Source: an uncultured Clostridia bacterium (GTDB lineage Bacteria; Bacillota; Clostridia; Oscillospirales; UBA644). Taken from it: a stretch of 10,486 nucleotides of DNA. Location: assembly GCA_904502105.1 (NCBI GenBank), contig CAJGDF010000038.1:1-10486 (forward strand), read 5' to 3'. The position numbers were made by a program, and so were the translations under genes. Under the pieces are notes generated by a model that saw only the letters and a list, made by a program, of their open reading frames with translations, had not been told where the DNA came from and searched no databases. Shown piece by piece: positions 1 through 7,054 of this stretch (position 1 is the first letter of the stretch; each line of letters begins with the position of its first letter).

Positions 1-1
1 A

Positions 2-178
2 ATAAAAGATAATGAAGTTAAATCATCAACAAAAAAAGAACTAGACTTACCAAACGATGAAGATACACTAAAAGAAGAAAATAATAAGAAAAAAAATACT
101 TCAAAAGAAAAAAACAAAGTAAGTAAAATCATAATGATAATATCAACACTATCCATTGACTTTCGGAAAGAATTGTGA
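2..178 (+). CDS. 3' end of an unrecognised lysine-rich reading frame, partial or decayed
   Basis: Open from the window edge to TGA at 176-178, giving 58 residues. The first ~42 are highly charged (Lys, Glu, Asn, Asp, Ser), and a short hydrophobic run (IIMIISTLSI) follows just before the stop. A lysine-rich linker leading into what looks like the start of a membrane helix, cut off after ten residues, suggests a truncated or frameshifted membrane-anchored protein. Its composition is far more A-rich than that of metG next door. Its last codons coincide with the metG promoter, -35 and extended -10 included. I do not recognise the family. It could equally be an A-rich intergenic region that happens to be open in one frame. 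Confidence 0.3.
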   Translation: MKDNEVKSSTKKELDLPNDEDTLKEENNKKKNTSKEKNKVSKIIMIISTLSIDFRKEL

Positions 179-184
179 TATAAT
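156..184 (+). promoter_or_regulatory. Extended -10 sigma-A promoter of the metG block
   Basis: The -35 box TTGACT (156-161) and a perfect -10 box TATAAT (179-184) are separated by 17 bp. A TG at 176-177 makes it an extended -10. Transcription should start near 191, leaving a leader of only about 45 nt before metG. The leader has no room for a T-box or SAM riboswitch. Confidence 0.85.
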
Positions 185-235
185 ATATCGATTGTTATCC
201 GACGATAAAAATTTAACGAAAGGAACGTTGAAAAA

Positions 236-2176
236 ATGGAAAAACAAAAATACTATATCACGACAGCTATCCCTTACACCTCACAAAAACCGCACATCGG
301 TAACTCCTACGAGATTGTCTTTACAGATGCGGTAACGAGGTTCAAACGAATGCAAGGCTTCGACGTATTCTTTCTTACAGGTACAGACGAACACGGTCAG
401 AAGATCGAAGACTGCGCAAAAAAAGCAGGCGTTTCACCCAAAGAATGGGTTGACGGTATAACCAACGACATCAAAAGAGTTTACGATCTTCTCGAAATAA
501 AATACGACGGTTTCATCAGAACAACCGATGAGATCCACGAAAAAGCCGTTCAGAAGATATTCAAAAAGCTTTACGAACAGGGCGACATCTACAAAGGCGA
601 ATACGAAGGCTGGTACTGCAAGCCCGACGAATCTTTCTGGACAGAGACTCAGCTTGTTGACGGCAAATGTCCCGAATGCGGCAGAGAGGTTGTTAAAACA
701 AAAGAAGAAGCGTACTTCCTTCGCCTCTCCAAATATCAGAAGCAGCTCGAAGATTATATCGAAGCTAATCCCGACTTTATTTATCCCGAAGGCCGCAAAA
801 AAGAAATGGTCAACAACTTTATCAAGCCCGGTCTTCAGGATCTCTGTGTTTCAAGAACCTCTTTCAAATGGGGTGTTCCCGTTGACTTTGATGACAAGCA
901 CGTTGTTTACGTTTGGATCGATGCGCTTTCAAACTACATCACCGCTCTCGGCTTCATGAATGAAGAAGACAGCCTTTACAAGAAATACTGGCCCGCAGAT
1001 GTTCATGTTATCGGTAAAGACGTTCTCCGTTTCCACACAATTTACTGGCCCATCATGCTCATGGCACTCGGCGAACCCCTTCCCAAGAAGGTATTCGGTC
1101 ATCCCTGGCTTCTTTTCGGAACAGATAAGATGTCCAAATCGAGAGGCAATGTAATTTACGCGGATGATCTCGTAAACTTCTTCGGCACAGATGCTGTAAG
1201 ATACTATCTGCTCTCCGAAATGCCGTATACAGCAGACGGCTCTATAACATACGAAACACTTATCGAAAAATACAACTCTGATCTTGCAAACACACTCGGC
1301 AACCTTGTTTCCAGAACTGTTGCAATGATCAAAAAATACTCCGGCGGCATAATCAACGCAACCGGCGCAAGTGCAGACATTGACGAAGATCTCAAGAGCA
1401 CCGTTATCGGAGCATATACACAGGCAGAGGCTTGTCTTGAAGAATTCAGAATGAGCGACTGCATCGAAGCAATTATGAATATTGCCCGCAGATGCAACAA
1501 ATATATCGATGAAACAACCCCTTGGATCCTCGCTAAATCCGAAGAAACAAAGGCTCGTCTCGACGAAGTTCTTTACAACCTCGCAGAGAGCATCAGAATC
1601 TGCGCAATTCTTCTCTCCCCCATCATGCCGTCCACTTGCGATAAGATAATCAAAACTCTCGGCACAGACAAGACCGATTATGAGACCGTTAAAACATTCG
1701 GTCATATCGAAAACGGCACAGCGGTTTGCGAAGGCGAAAATCTCTTTGCAAGAATAGACGCTGAAAAATTCTTTGAAGCTTTTGCTGCGCCCAAGGCTGA
1801 GGAGAAAAAGGAAGAACCTGTTGCTGAGCCCGAGCTTCCGCAGATAACTATCGATGACTTTATGAAGATCGAGCTTCGTGTTGCACAGATCCTCGAATGC
1901 GAAAAGGTAGCAAAGAGCGATAAGCTTTACAAGCTCAAGGTAACCCTCGGCTACGAAGAACGCCAGATCGTTTCAGGTATTGCAAAATGCTATAAGCCCG
2001 AAGATCTTATCGGCAAGAAAGTTGCTATCGTTAAAAACCTTGCTCCCGCAAAACTTCGCGGAGAAGAAAGCCGCGGTATGCTCCTCGCATCCTCTCATAA
2101 AGATGAGGACGGCAACGACATCATCAACGTTATCTTCCTCGACGAAAACGCAAAGATCGGCGACAGAATCAGATAA
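236..2176 (+). CDS. metG: Methionyl-tRNA synthetase with C-terminal tRNA-binding domain
   Basis: Class I aminoacyl-tRNA synthetase that charges tRNA(Met) with methionine in the cytoplasm. The HIGH-type signature is HIGN at residues 20-23 and KMSKS lies at 298-302. The zinc insertion has Cys128, Asp131, Cys145 and Cys148, so Asp stands where relatives often have a second Cys. An anticodon-binding helical domain (about 375-500) and a charged Glu/Lys/Pro linker (about 518-535) follow. The last ~105 residues are an EMAP-II/Trbp111-like OB-fold that aids tRNA binding and dimerisation. At 646 aa it is the expected length for the Bacillus-type enzyme with this extension. The start is supported by GAAAGGA at 218-224. 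It is the first gene after the promoter at 156-184, and the ylbJ-like gene begins 54 nt downstream without a clear terminator between. Confidence 0.97.
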   Translation: MEKQKYYITTAIPYTSQKPHIGNSYEIVFTDAVTRFKRMQGFDVFFLTGTDEHGQKIEDCAKKAGVSPKEWVDGITNDIKRVYDLLEIKYDGFIRTTDEIHEKAVQKIFKKLYEQGDIYKGEYEGWYCKPDESFWTETQLVDGKCPECGREVVKTKEEAYFLRLSKYQKQLEDYIEANPDFIYPEGRKKEMVNNFIKPGLQDLCVSRTSFKWGVPVDFDDKHVVYVWIDALSNYITALGFMNEEDSLYKKYWPADVHVIGKDVLRFHTIYWPIMLMALGEPLPKKVFGHPWLLFGTDKMSKSRGNVIYADDLVNFFGTDAVRYYLLSEMPYTADGSITYETLIEKYNSDLANTLGNLVSRTVAMIKKYSGGIINATGASADIDEDLKSTVIGAYTQAEACLEEFRMSDCIEAIMNIARRCNKYIDETTPWILAKSEETKARLDEVLYNLAESIRICAILLSPIMPSTCDKIIKTLGTDKTDYETVKTFGHIENGTAVCEGENLFARIDAEKFFEAFAAPKAEEKKEEPVAEPELPQITIDDFMKIELRVAQILECEKVAKSDKLYKLKVTLGYEERQIVSGIAKCYKPEDLIGKKVAIVKNLAPAKLRGEESRGMLLASSHKDEDGNDIINVIFLDENAKIGDRIR

Positions 2177-2197
2177 TTTACGTTTAAACCGAATATA

Positions 2198-2232
2198 ATA
2201 GACCATCAATAAAAATTTTATCGGTGGTCTAT
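2198..2232 (+). promoter_or_regulatory. Hairpin covering the ylbJ ribosome-binding site and start codon
   Basis: Arms 2198-2207 and 2223-2232 pair over 10 bp with one U.G wobble. Inside the loop, 2209-2213 pairs with 2217-2221. The 3' arm contains the only SD-like bases (GGTGG, 2223-2227) and the first two bases of the ylbJ ATG. No T-tract follows, so it is not an ordinary intrinsic terminator. It could restrict translation of ylbJ, or protect the 3' end of a processed metG mRNA. The pairing is visible; the role is inferred. Confidence 0.5.
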
Positions 2233-3211
2233 GAAAAAATATTTTGTTTTACTTTTACCTCTTGCCGGTATTTTTGCTTTGCTTTCGGCGCCGGACGATG
2301 CGGTTTTGGCAGGAGCAAATGCTCTCGACTTTTGCATTAAAACGATCATTCCGTCACTTTTACCTTTTCTTGTTTTTTCGTCGCTTGCAGTATATTCAGG
2401 GTTTTCGGACATATGTGCAAGGATTTTCGGCAAGATAATGCAGCCGGTTTTCGGTGTTTCGGCAGAATGTTCAACAGCCATTATATTAGGCTTTATTTCG
2501 GGTTTCCCGATAGGTGCAAAAACTGCGGCAGAGCTCTGTAAAAGCGGCAAATGTACCAAAACACAGGCAGAAACACTGCTGACTTTCTGCAACGGAGCAA
2601 GTCCTGCTTTCGTTATCGGAACAGTAGGCGGAATTTTCTGGAATGATGTTAAAATAGGAGTATTATTATTTATTTCACAATCGGCAGCTCTTATTCTGAC
2701 AGGTATAATATTCGGCAGAAGCAAAACAAATGGGTTTTCGTATGAAACGATAAAGAATGAGTCAACATCAAATGTATCTTTTTTAAGTTCTGTCGTTTCT
2801 GCTGTCACATCATCGGCACTGACAGCTTTGTATATCAGCGCATTTATTGTATTTTTTGCGGTTATATCAGAAATGCTCATGCATTACGGAATAATCCCGT
2901 ATATTGCAAAAATGTTGAATCTGATATTCGGCAAAGCAGGCTTATATCAAAATGATTTTGAGGCGCTGCTCTGCGGATTTGTGGAATTTTCCACAGGCGT
3001 AAAGAATACAGCTGCCGGTGGATCAGGAATAAAACAAGCGGTAATAACATCGCTGATTCTCAGCTGGTCCGGGCTTTCGGTACACTGTCAGGTTGCCGCG
3101 GCAGTGATCCCGCAAGGGCTTTCGTTAAAAAAATACATAGGCGGCAAAGTTTTAAGCACACTTTTTTCCGCAATCATAACATACGCATTATATATTTTGT
3201 TTTACAGATAA
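2231..3211 (+). CDS. ylbJ: Sporulation integral membrane protein, YlbJ/SpoVV-like
   Basis: A polytopic membrane protein of 326 aa, with roughly 7-8 hydrophobic segments starting at residue 4. Conserved motifs are GFPIGAK (91-97), NGASPAFVIG (121-130), CGFVEFSTG (248-256) and SWSGLSVHCQ (279-288). This set is typical of the YlbJ branch of the nucleoside-recognition/GATE membrane family. In Bacillus subtilis YlbJ (SpoVV) is needed to move dipicolinic acid into the forespore, so the host is probably a spore former. It is somewhat shorter than the ~400-aa Bacillus protein. The ATG at 2231 is the only upstream start before an in-frame stop at 2210-2212. Its SD is weak and buried in a hairpin. No separate sporulation promoter is evident in the 54 nt after metG. 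pyrB follows after 31 nt. Confidence 0.85.
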   Translation: MKKYFVLLLPLAGIFALLSAPDDAVLAGANALDFCIKTIIPSLLPFLVFSSLAVYSGFSDICARIFGKIMQPVFGVSAECSTAIILGFISGFPIGAKTAAELCKSGKCTKTQAETLLTFCNGASPAFVIGTVGGIFWNDVKIGVLLFISQSAALILTGIIFGRSKTNGFSYETIKNESTSNVSFLSSVVSAVTSSALTALYISAFIVFFAVISEMLMHYGIIPYIAKMLNLIFGKAGLYQNDFEALLCGFVEFSTGVKNTAAGGSGIKQAVITSLILSWSGLSVHCQVAAAVIPQGLSLKKYIGGKVLSTLFSAIITYALYILFYR

Positions 3212-3225
3212 AAACAGGGTCAATG

Positions 3226-3232
3226 AAAGGAG
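3226..3232 (+). promoter_or_regulatory. Strong ribosome-binding site of pyrB
   Basis: AAAGGAG lies 10 nt before the ATG at 3243. It fixes the start and contrasts with the poor site of the preceding ylbJ gene. Confidence 0.8.
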
Positions 3233-3242
3233 ATAATAAAAA

Positions 3243-4328
3243 ATGTCACTTCGTCATCTCGTAGATTTCAATGAACTTACAGCAGAAGAGTGGGAAGGCA
3301 TATACTCTCTTGCGGCAGATATCAAGAAAAATCCCGCAAACTATTCAGAGGCATGTAAAGGAAAGATCCTTGCAACACTTTTCTACGAACCTTCAACCAG
3401 AACCATGCTTTCTTTCCAGACAGCAATGCTCCGTCTCGGCGGAAATGTAATCGGATTTGATAATCCTGAAAACTCCTCTGTTTCCAAGGGAGAAAATCTC
3501 AAAGATACAATAACGATAATCTCTTGCTATGCAGACATAATAGCAATGAGAAACCCCAAAGAAGGTGCAGCCCTCGCGGCATCCCTCTTTTCTTCACGTC
3601 CGATAATCAATGCAGGTGACGGCGGTCATTTCCATCCTACACAGACCCTCATTGATATGTTCACCATCAGACAGAAAAAAGATACCCTTTCAGGTCTTAC
3701 GATCGGTCTTTGCGGTGACCTCAAGAACGGAAGAACAGTACACTCTCTGCTCAGAGCGCTCAACACGCTCGGCAAAAACACCTATTACCTTATTTCAACA
3801 GAATCTCTTGCTTTGCAGAGCCATATCATAGACGCTCTCAGAGAAAACGGAAACACTGTTTATGAGGTAACATCTCTCGAAGAGTGCATGGACAAGCTTG
3901 ATGTTCTTTATATGACAAGAATTCAGAAAGAACGTTTTGAATCCGAAGAACAGTATAAAGCACAGAGCGGTCTTTATATTCTCGACAAAGAGAAAATGGA
4001 CATGGCAAAATCAGACATGATCGTTCTTCATCCCCTCCCCCGTGTTGACGAGATAACGGAAGAGGTTGACTACGATCCGAGAGCAATGTATTTCAAGCAG
4101 GTACAGAACGGTCTTTACGTAAGAATGGCACTTATCATGAAGATGCTTGAAGCACGTGAAGGCGAAAAAGAATCTCTTGATATCGAAAAATACATGGATC
4201 TGCCGAGAGAGCAGCATTGCAAGAGCAATGTTTGCGTAACCAAAACAGAAAACTATCTTCCCTTGCTTACATACAAAACACCTGACGGTAAAACGGCTTG
4301 TATGTACTGCGACCATATAATAGACTAA
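3243..4328 (+). CDS. pyrB: Aspartate carbamoyltransferase fused to a PyrI-type zinc domain
   Basis: Condenses carbamoyl phosphate and L-aspartate to carbamoyl aspartate, the committed step of de novo pyrimidine synthesis. Carbamoyl-phosphate-binding STRT is at 51-54, the SVSKGE loop lysine at 82, Arg103, HPTQ at 131-134, the aspartate-domain Arg164, TRIQ (Arg226, Gln228) and HPLPR at 263-267. The catalytic part ends near residue 310, the usual length of a PyrB chain. The remaining ~50 residues carry Cys326-x4-Cys331 and Cys353-x2-Cys356, the same pattern as the zinc site of E. coli PyrI. The N-terminal allosteric nucleotide-binding domain of PyrI is absent, and there is no separate pyrI in the window. 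Other pyr genes are also absent here. It shares a transcript with ylbJ upstream and ends at the terminator at 4338-4376. Confidence 0.96.
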   Translation: MSLRHLVDFNELTAEEWEGIYSLAADIKKNPANYSEACKGKILATLFYEPSTRTMLSFQTAMLRLGGNVIGFDNPENSSVSKGENLKDTITIISCYADIIAMRNPKEGAALAASLFSSRPIINAGDGGHFHPTQTLIDMFTIRQKKDTLSGLTIGLCGDLKNGRTVHSLLRALNTLGKNTYYLISTESLALQSHIIDALRENGNTVYEVTSLEECMDKLDVLYMTRIQKERFESEEQYKAQSGLYILDKEKMDMAKSDMIVLHPLPRVDEITEEVDYDPRAMYFKQVQNGLYVRMALIMKMLEAREGEKESLDIEKYMDLPREQHCKSNVCVTKTENYLPLLTYKTPDGKTACMYCDHIID

Positions 4329-4337
4329 TTATGAAAC

Positions 4338-4382
4338 CGGAAATTACGTTCGGTTAACAGACGGACGTAATTTCCGTATTTT
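4338..4382 (+). terminator. Intrinsic terminator after pyrB
   Basis: A 15-bp stem with one U.G pair (4338-4352 with 4362-4376) and a 9-nt loop, followed by a short T-rich tract (TATTTT). The stem is strong but the tract is modest, so some read-through into helD 38 nt on is likely. No good promoter for helD is visible in the gap. Confidence 0.75.
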
Positions 4383-4414
4383 CAACTACAAAACATTATT
4401 TTCACGGAGAACAA

Positions 4415-6673
4415 ATGGATAAAAGTCTTTCAGCTGAAAAGAAATATCTTGCATCTGTCATAGCAAAGATAGATGCTATGGAACAGGAGTTTGCAGAAAC
4501 TTCTTCCGACATAAAAGGTCAGATCGCAGAAATGCGCAGACGAATGTGGGACGACCAGATGCACGGAGACTACAACCCCCACGATCTTTTTGAACTTACA
4601 CAGATAACAATGACCGAACAGACGGAAGTAAACCGTTATTACGACTTCCTGAAGCGTCTGAAGGGTCTTGAAAAAATGAGGATATCCCCATATTTTGCAA
4701 GACTCGACTTTATTGAAGAGGGTTCAAAAGAAGAAGAAAGCATATACATCGGTTACTTATCTTTGATTGACGGCGCTGATGTTCTTGTTTGCGACTGGCG
4801 TGCGGACATAAGCTCGATGTATTACGACTCTCCTCTCGGAAAAACATCGTACAAAACGCAGTACGGAGATATAAACGTTGATCTTACGTTGAGAAGACAG
4901 TTCAAGATCAAAAAATCTGAGCTTGAATTTATGTTTGACAGCGATATAGCTATCGACGACAGTGTTCTTCAGGAAGAACTCGGAAAGACAGCGGATCTCA
5001 AGCTTAAAACGATCATTACGACCATACAGAAAGAACAAAATGCGATAATCCGTGACCTTTCGGGCGACCTGCTTCTTATTCAGGGTGTTGCAGGCAGCGG
5101 TAAAACATCGATAGCTCTTCACAGACTCGCATATCTTCTTTACAAGCACAGAAATTCACTCACATCCGAAAATATAACGATCTTTTCCCCGAACGGAGTT
5201 TTCAGTTCATATATTGCTGACGTACTTCCAGAGCTCGGCGAAGACAGAGTTGTTCAGACCGACTTTTACGATTTCTTTGACGGACTTCTTTTCCCCGAAA
5301 CTGCTGAAGAAAAGCTGAAGAAGCAAAAGGAAAAGGAAGCGGAAATAAACGAAGAAGATGAAGAGGATTTCGGTGCATCCGAGAAATATAAGGTCGATTA
5401 TATTCCAACCCAGAACGATATGTTCTACAGAAATCTCACAGAACAAAATGAATCAGTCAGAAAATCCCCCGAAAGATTTGCTTCGGTAAAGCTTAAGGGC
5501 TCCGATGATTTTTCAATCTTCCTTGAAAAATATCTTGACGATCATATCAGCAATGCAGCCTTCCGCGATCTTAAATTCATCGGCGAAGTTATTCTTACAG
5601 AAAAGAAACTCCGTAAATTTTTCTATGAAGATTTCAAGGGTTACAACAGCGAGATAAGAAAAAACAAGATCCTTGGCAGAATTCTCGATTATATCGAAAA
5701 TGAAGACGGATTTAAAGAAAAAAAGCTTGCTGAATTTGTTGCTAAATTCAGACGACAGGCAGCGGCTGCCGCTCAGCAGTTTACAGAAGATGAAATAAAC
5801 GAAGAAAAGCTTCGCTTCTGGGGTGCTAATATTGCGAGATTAACAGAAGAAATAACCTCTATGTTCACTGTTGATGCAACGGAACTCTATCTCAGCGCTC
5901 TTAAAAATTATTCTGAAGAAGAATACGAAAAAACAATGGCAACGTATAAAACAGGGCATCTGAATTTTGAAGATATGCTTTGTATCGTTTACATCAGCCT
6001 GCTTACAGGCAAAATCCCCCAGCAATATAAAATGCATCAGGTCGTTGTTGATGAAGCGCAGGACTATCCCCCTATAATCTACAAGATCCTCGCAAAGCTT
6101 TGTTACGGAGCAAGATTCACAATTCTCGGCGACGTTAACCAGGCATTAACACCGCACCTTGGATCGATTGCGGAAATAGAAAATTACATTCCCGCAAGAA
6201 ACTGCAGAAAATTCAATCTTAAAAAGAGTTACAGATCCACCGTTGAGATAAACAATTTCATCAATCAGTTCAAAAAAGACCCGATTGATGCAGAATATCT
6301 CGACAGACACGGTGATGAACCGGAATTTGTTAAAACTAATGATCTTGCTTCTTCGATTGCGAACAAGATAAATTCTTTGAGAAAAGAAGGACTTTATTCA
6401 AATGCTGTTATCTGCAAAGACGAAGAACACGCGCGTGAAATCTACTCAATGATGAAAAACAAAGGCGTTGAAGCAAAATACATCAACACAAACTCGGTTA
6501 TTATCCCCGGAAAGACATATATTCTCCCTGTTTATCTCACGAAAGGCTTGGAGTTTGACGGCGTAATTATTCCGGATAAGAACGAATTTGCAGAAAGCAG
6601 CGAAGAAAAACAGTTGCTTTATGTTGCTTGTTCAAGAGCACTACACAAGCTTACGATCTACGAAAACAACTAA
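4415..6673 (+). CDS. helD: HelD-type RNA polymerase recycling factor (UvrD/PcrA-like ATPase)
   Basis: HelD proteins are superfamily-1 helicase-like ATPases that bind stalled RNA polymerase and strip off nucleic acid, recycling the enzyme. The N-terminal ~75 residues are charged and helical, matching the coiled-coil arm that enters the polymerase secondary channel. The family signature CDWRADISSMYYD lies at 126-138. Motifs follow in order: Q-motif-like TIQKEQN (203-209), Walker A GVAGSGKTS (224-232), Walker B VVVDEAQD (543-550), GDVNQA (572-577), KKSYRST near 607, LTKGLEFDGV near 710, and YVACSRA near the C-terminus. At 752 aa it is close to the ~774 aa of the Bacillus subtilis protein. A Lys/Glu/Asp-rich stretch (about 296-325) sits in the region separating the ATPase halves. 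The start is set by GGAG at 4406-4409. A B-group UvrD/Rep helicase is less likely given the signature and N-terminal arm. Confidence 0.9.
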   Translation: MDKSLSAEKKYLASVIAKIDAMEQEFAETSSDIKGQIAEMRRRMWDDQMHGDYNPHDLFELTQITMTEQTEVNRYYDFLKRLKGLEKMRISPYFARLDFIEEGSKEEESIYIGYLSLIDGADVLVCDWRADISSMYYDSPLGKTSYKTQYGDINVDLTLRRQFKIKKSELEFMFDSDIAIDDSVLQEELGKTADLKLKTIITTIQKEQNAIIRDLSGDLLLIQGVAGSGKTSIALHRLAYLLYKHRNSLTSENITIFSPNGVFSSYIADVLPELGEDRVVQTDFYDFFDGLLFPETAEEKLKKQKEKEAEINEEDEEDFGASEKYKVDYIPTQNDMFYRNLTEQNESVRKSPERFASVKLKGSDDFSIFLEKYLDDHISNAAFRDLKFIGEVILTEKKLRKFFYEDFKGYNSEIRKNKILGRILDYIENEDGFKEKKLAEFVAKFRRQAAAAAQQFTEDEINEEKLRFWGANIARLTEEITSMFTVDATELYLSALKNYSEEEYEKTMATYKTGHLNFEDMLCIVYISLLTGKIPQQYKMHQVVVDEAQDYPPIIYKILAKLCYGARFTILGDVNQALTPHLGSIAEIENYIPARNCRKFNLKKSYRSTVEINNFINQFKKDPIDAEYLDRHGDEPEFVKTNDLASSIANKINSLRKEGLYSNAVICKDEEHAREIYSMMKNKGVEAKYINTNSVIIPGKTYILPVYLTKGLEFDGVIIPDKNEFAESSEEKQLLYVACSRALHKLTIYENN

Positions 6674-6681
6674 ACACAAAA

Positions 6682-6717
6682 AACCGTCTGTCCGGGTTGA
6701 CAGGCGGTTATTTTTTT
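6682..6717 (+). terminator. Strong intrinsic terminator after helD
   Basis: A 10-bp stem with one U.G pair (6682-6691 with 6700-6709), an 8-nt loop, and then seven T residues at 6711-6717. It starts 9 nt after the helD stop and separates the metG block from the transcript that begins near 6811. Confidence 0.92.
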
Positions 6718-6736
6718 ATCTATTTTATACATCAAA

Positions 6737-6754
6737 ATATTCAAAATTGAATAT
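6737..6754. promoter_or_regulatory. Perfect AT-rich palindrome, candidate operator
   Basis: ATATTCAA and TTGAATAT form perfect 8-bp inverted arms separated by AA. The palindrome ends 21 bp before the -35 box of the promoter at 6776-6804, a position suited to a regulator. No T-tract follows, and the terminator for helD is already complete upstream. The protein that would bind is unknown. Confidence 0.4.
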
Positions 6755-6775
6755 GTGATTTGTTAATTTTGCCTA

Positions 6776-6804
6776 TTGACAAGGAAACATATTTGTGATA
6801 CAAT
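6776..6804 (+). promoter_or_regulatory. Near-consensus extended -10 promoter of the noncoding transcript
   Basis: A perfect -35 box TTGACA (6776-6781), a 17-bp spacer, TG at 6796-6797 and a -10 box TACAAT (6799-6804). The predicted start is near 6811. It is the best promoter in the window and no convincing protein gene lies behind it. Confidence 0.85.
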
Positions 6805-6955
6805 ATAGTCAACAAAGAGACACGAAGATGTGATACACAGTAACGTATTTTGTATTAACAGCGCCTCAGTAAAGACGAAAGCTTGTAAAAAGTTTGAGGT
6901 TCGACTGTGGGATCGCAATTCGGAATATCTACTCGGAAAGGGAGGGATTAGACCC

Positions 6956-7018
6956 ATGAACGACGAAACCATAGCATCTTTTTCGAGGGATCTTTTCTCT
7001 CAGATCAATAACCGTTGA
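6956..7018 (+). CDS. Possible 20-residue peptide or leader ORF
   Basis: ATG at 6956 follows a purine-rich AAGGGAGGG (6938-6946) at a workable distance of about 9 nt and runs 20 codons to TGA at 7016-7018. The peptide has no recognisable family, signal or membrane segment. Its 3' half is the 5' arm of the 22-bp helix, so ribosomes entering here would disrupt that structure. It may be a real small protein, a regulatory uORF, the first part of a decayed gene, or chance inside an RNA gene. Confidence 0.2.
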   Translation: MNDETIASFSRDLFSQINNR

Positions 7019-7054
7019 CAATTTTGGTCCGCAGAGAAAAGGTCTCTCGAAAAA
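6979..7054 (+). other. 22-bp uninterrupted long helix within the candidate RNA
   Basis: Positions 6979-7000 pair with 7033-7054 without a bulge, using two G.U wobbles (6991-7042 and 6988-7045). The loop is 32 nt (7001-7032). No T-tract follows, so it is not a terminator. Bases 7009-7016 in its loop are perfectly complementary to 7200-7207, which would give an 8-bp pseudoknot or long-range contact. Confidence 0.75.

Noticed and set aside
185..235. T-box or SAM leader before metG
   Set aside because: Only about 45 nt separate the predicted start of transcription from the ATG, far too short for either element.
929..1705. Long antisense reading frame across metG (258 codons)
   Set aside because: It is a shadow of the strongly coding plus strand, is unusually Cys-rich, has no SD and has no recognisable family. 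The same applies to the antisense frame at 2218-2880 across ylbJ.
6830..7018. 62-codon frame with a GTG start at 6830
   Set aside because: No SD lies before the GTG, which would be only about 20 nt from the transcript start, and the peptide resembles nothing known. The downstream ATG at 6956 has a better site and was kept at low confidence.
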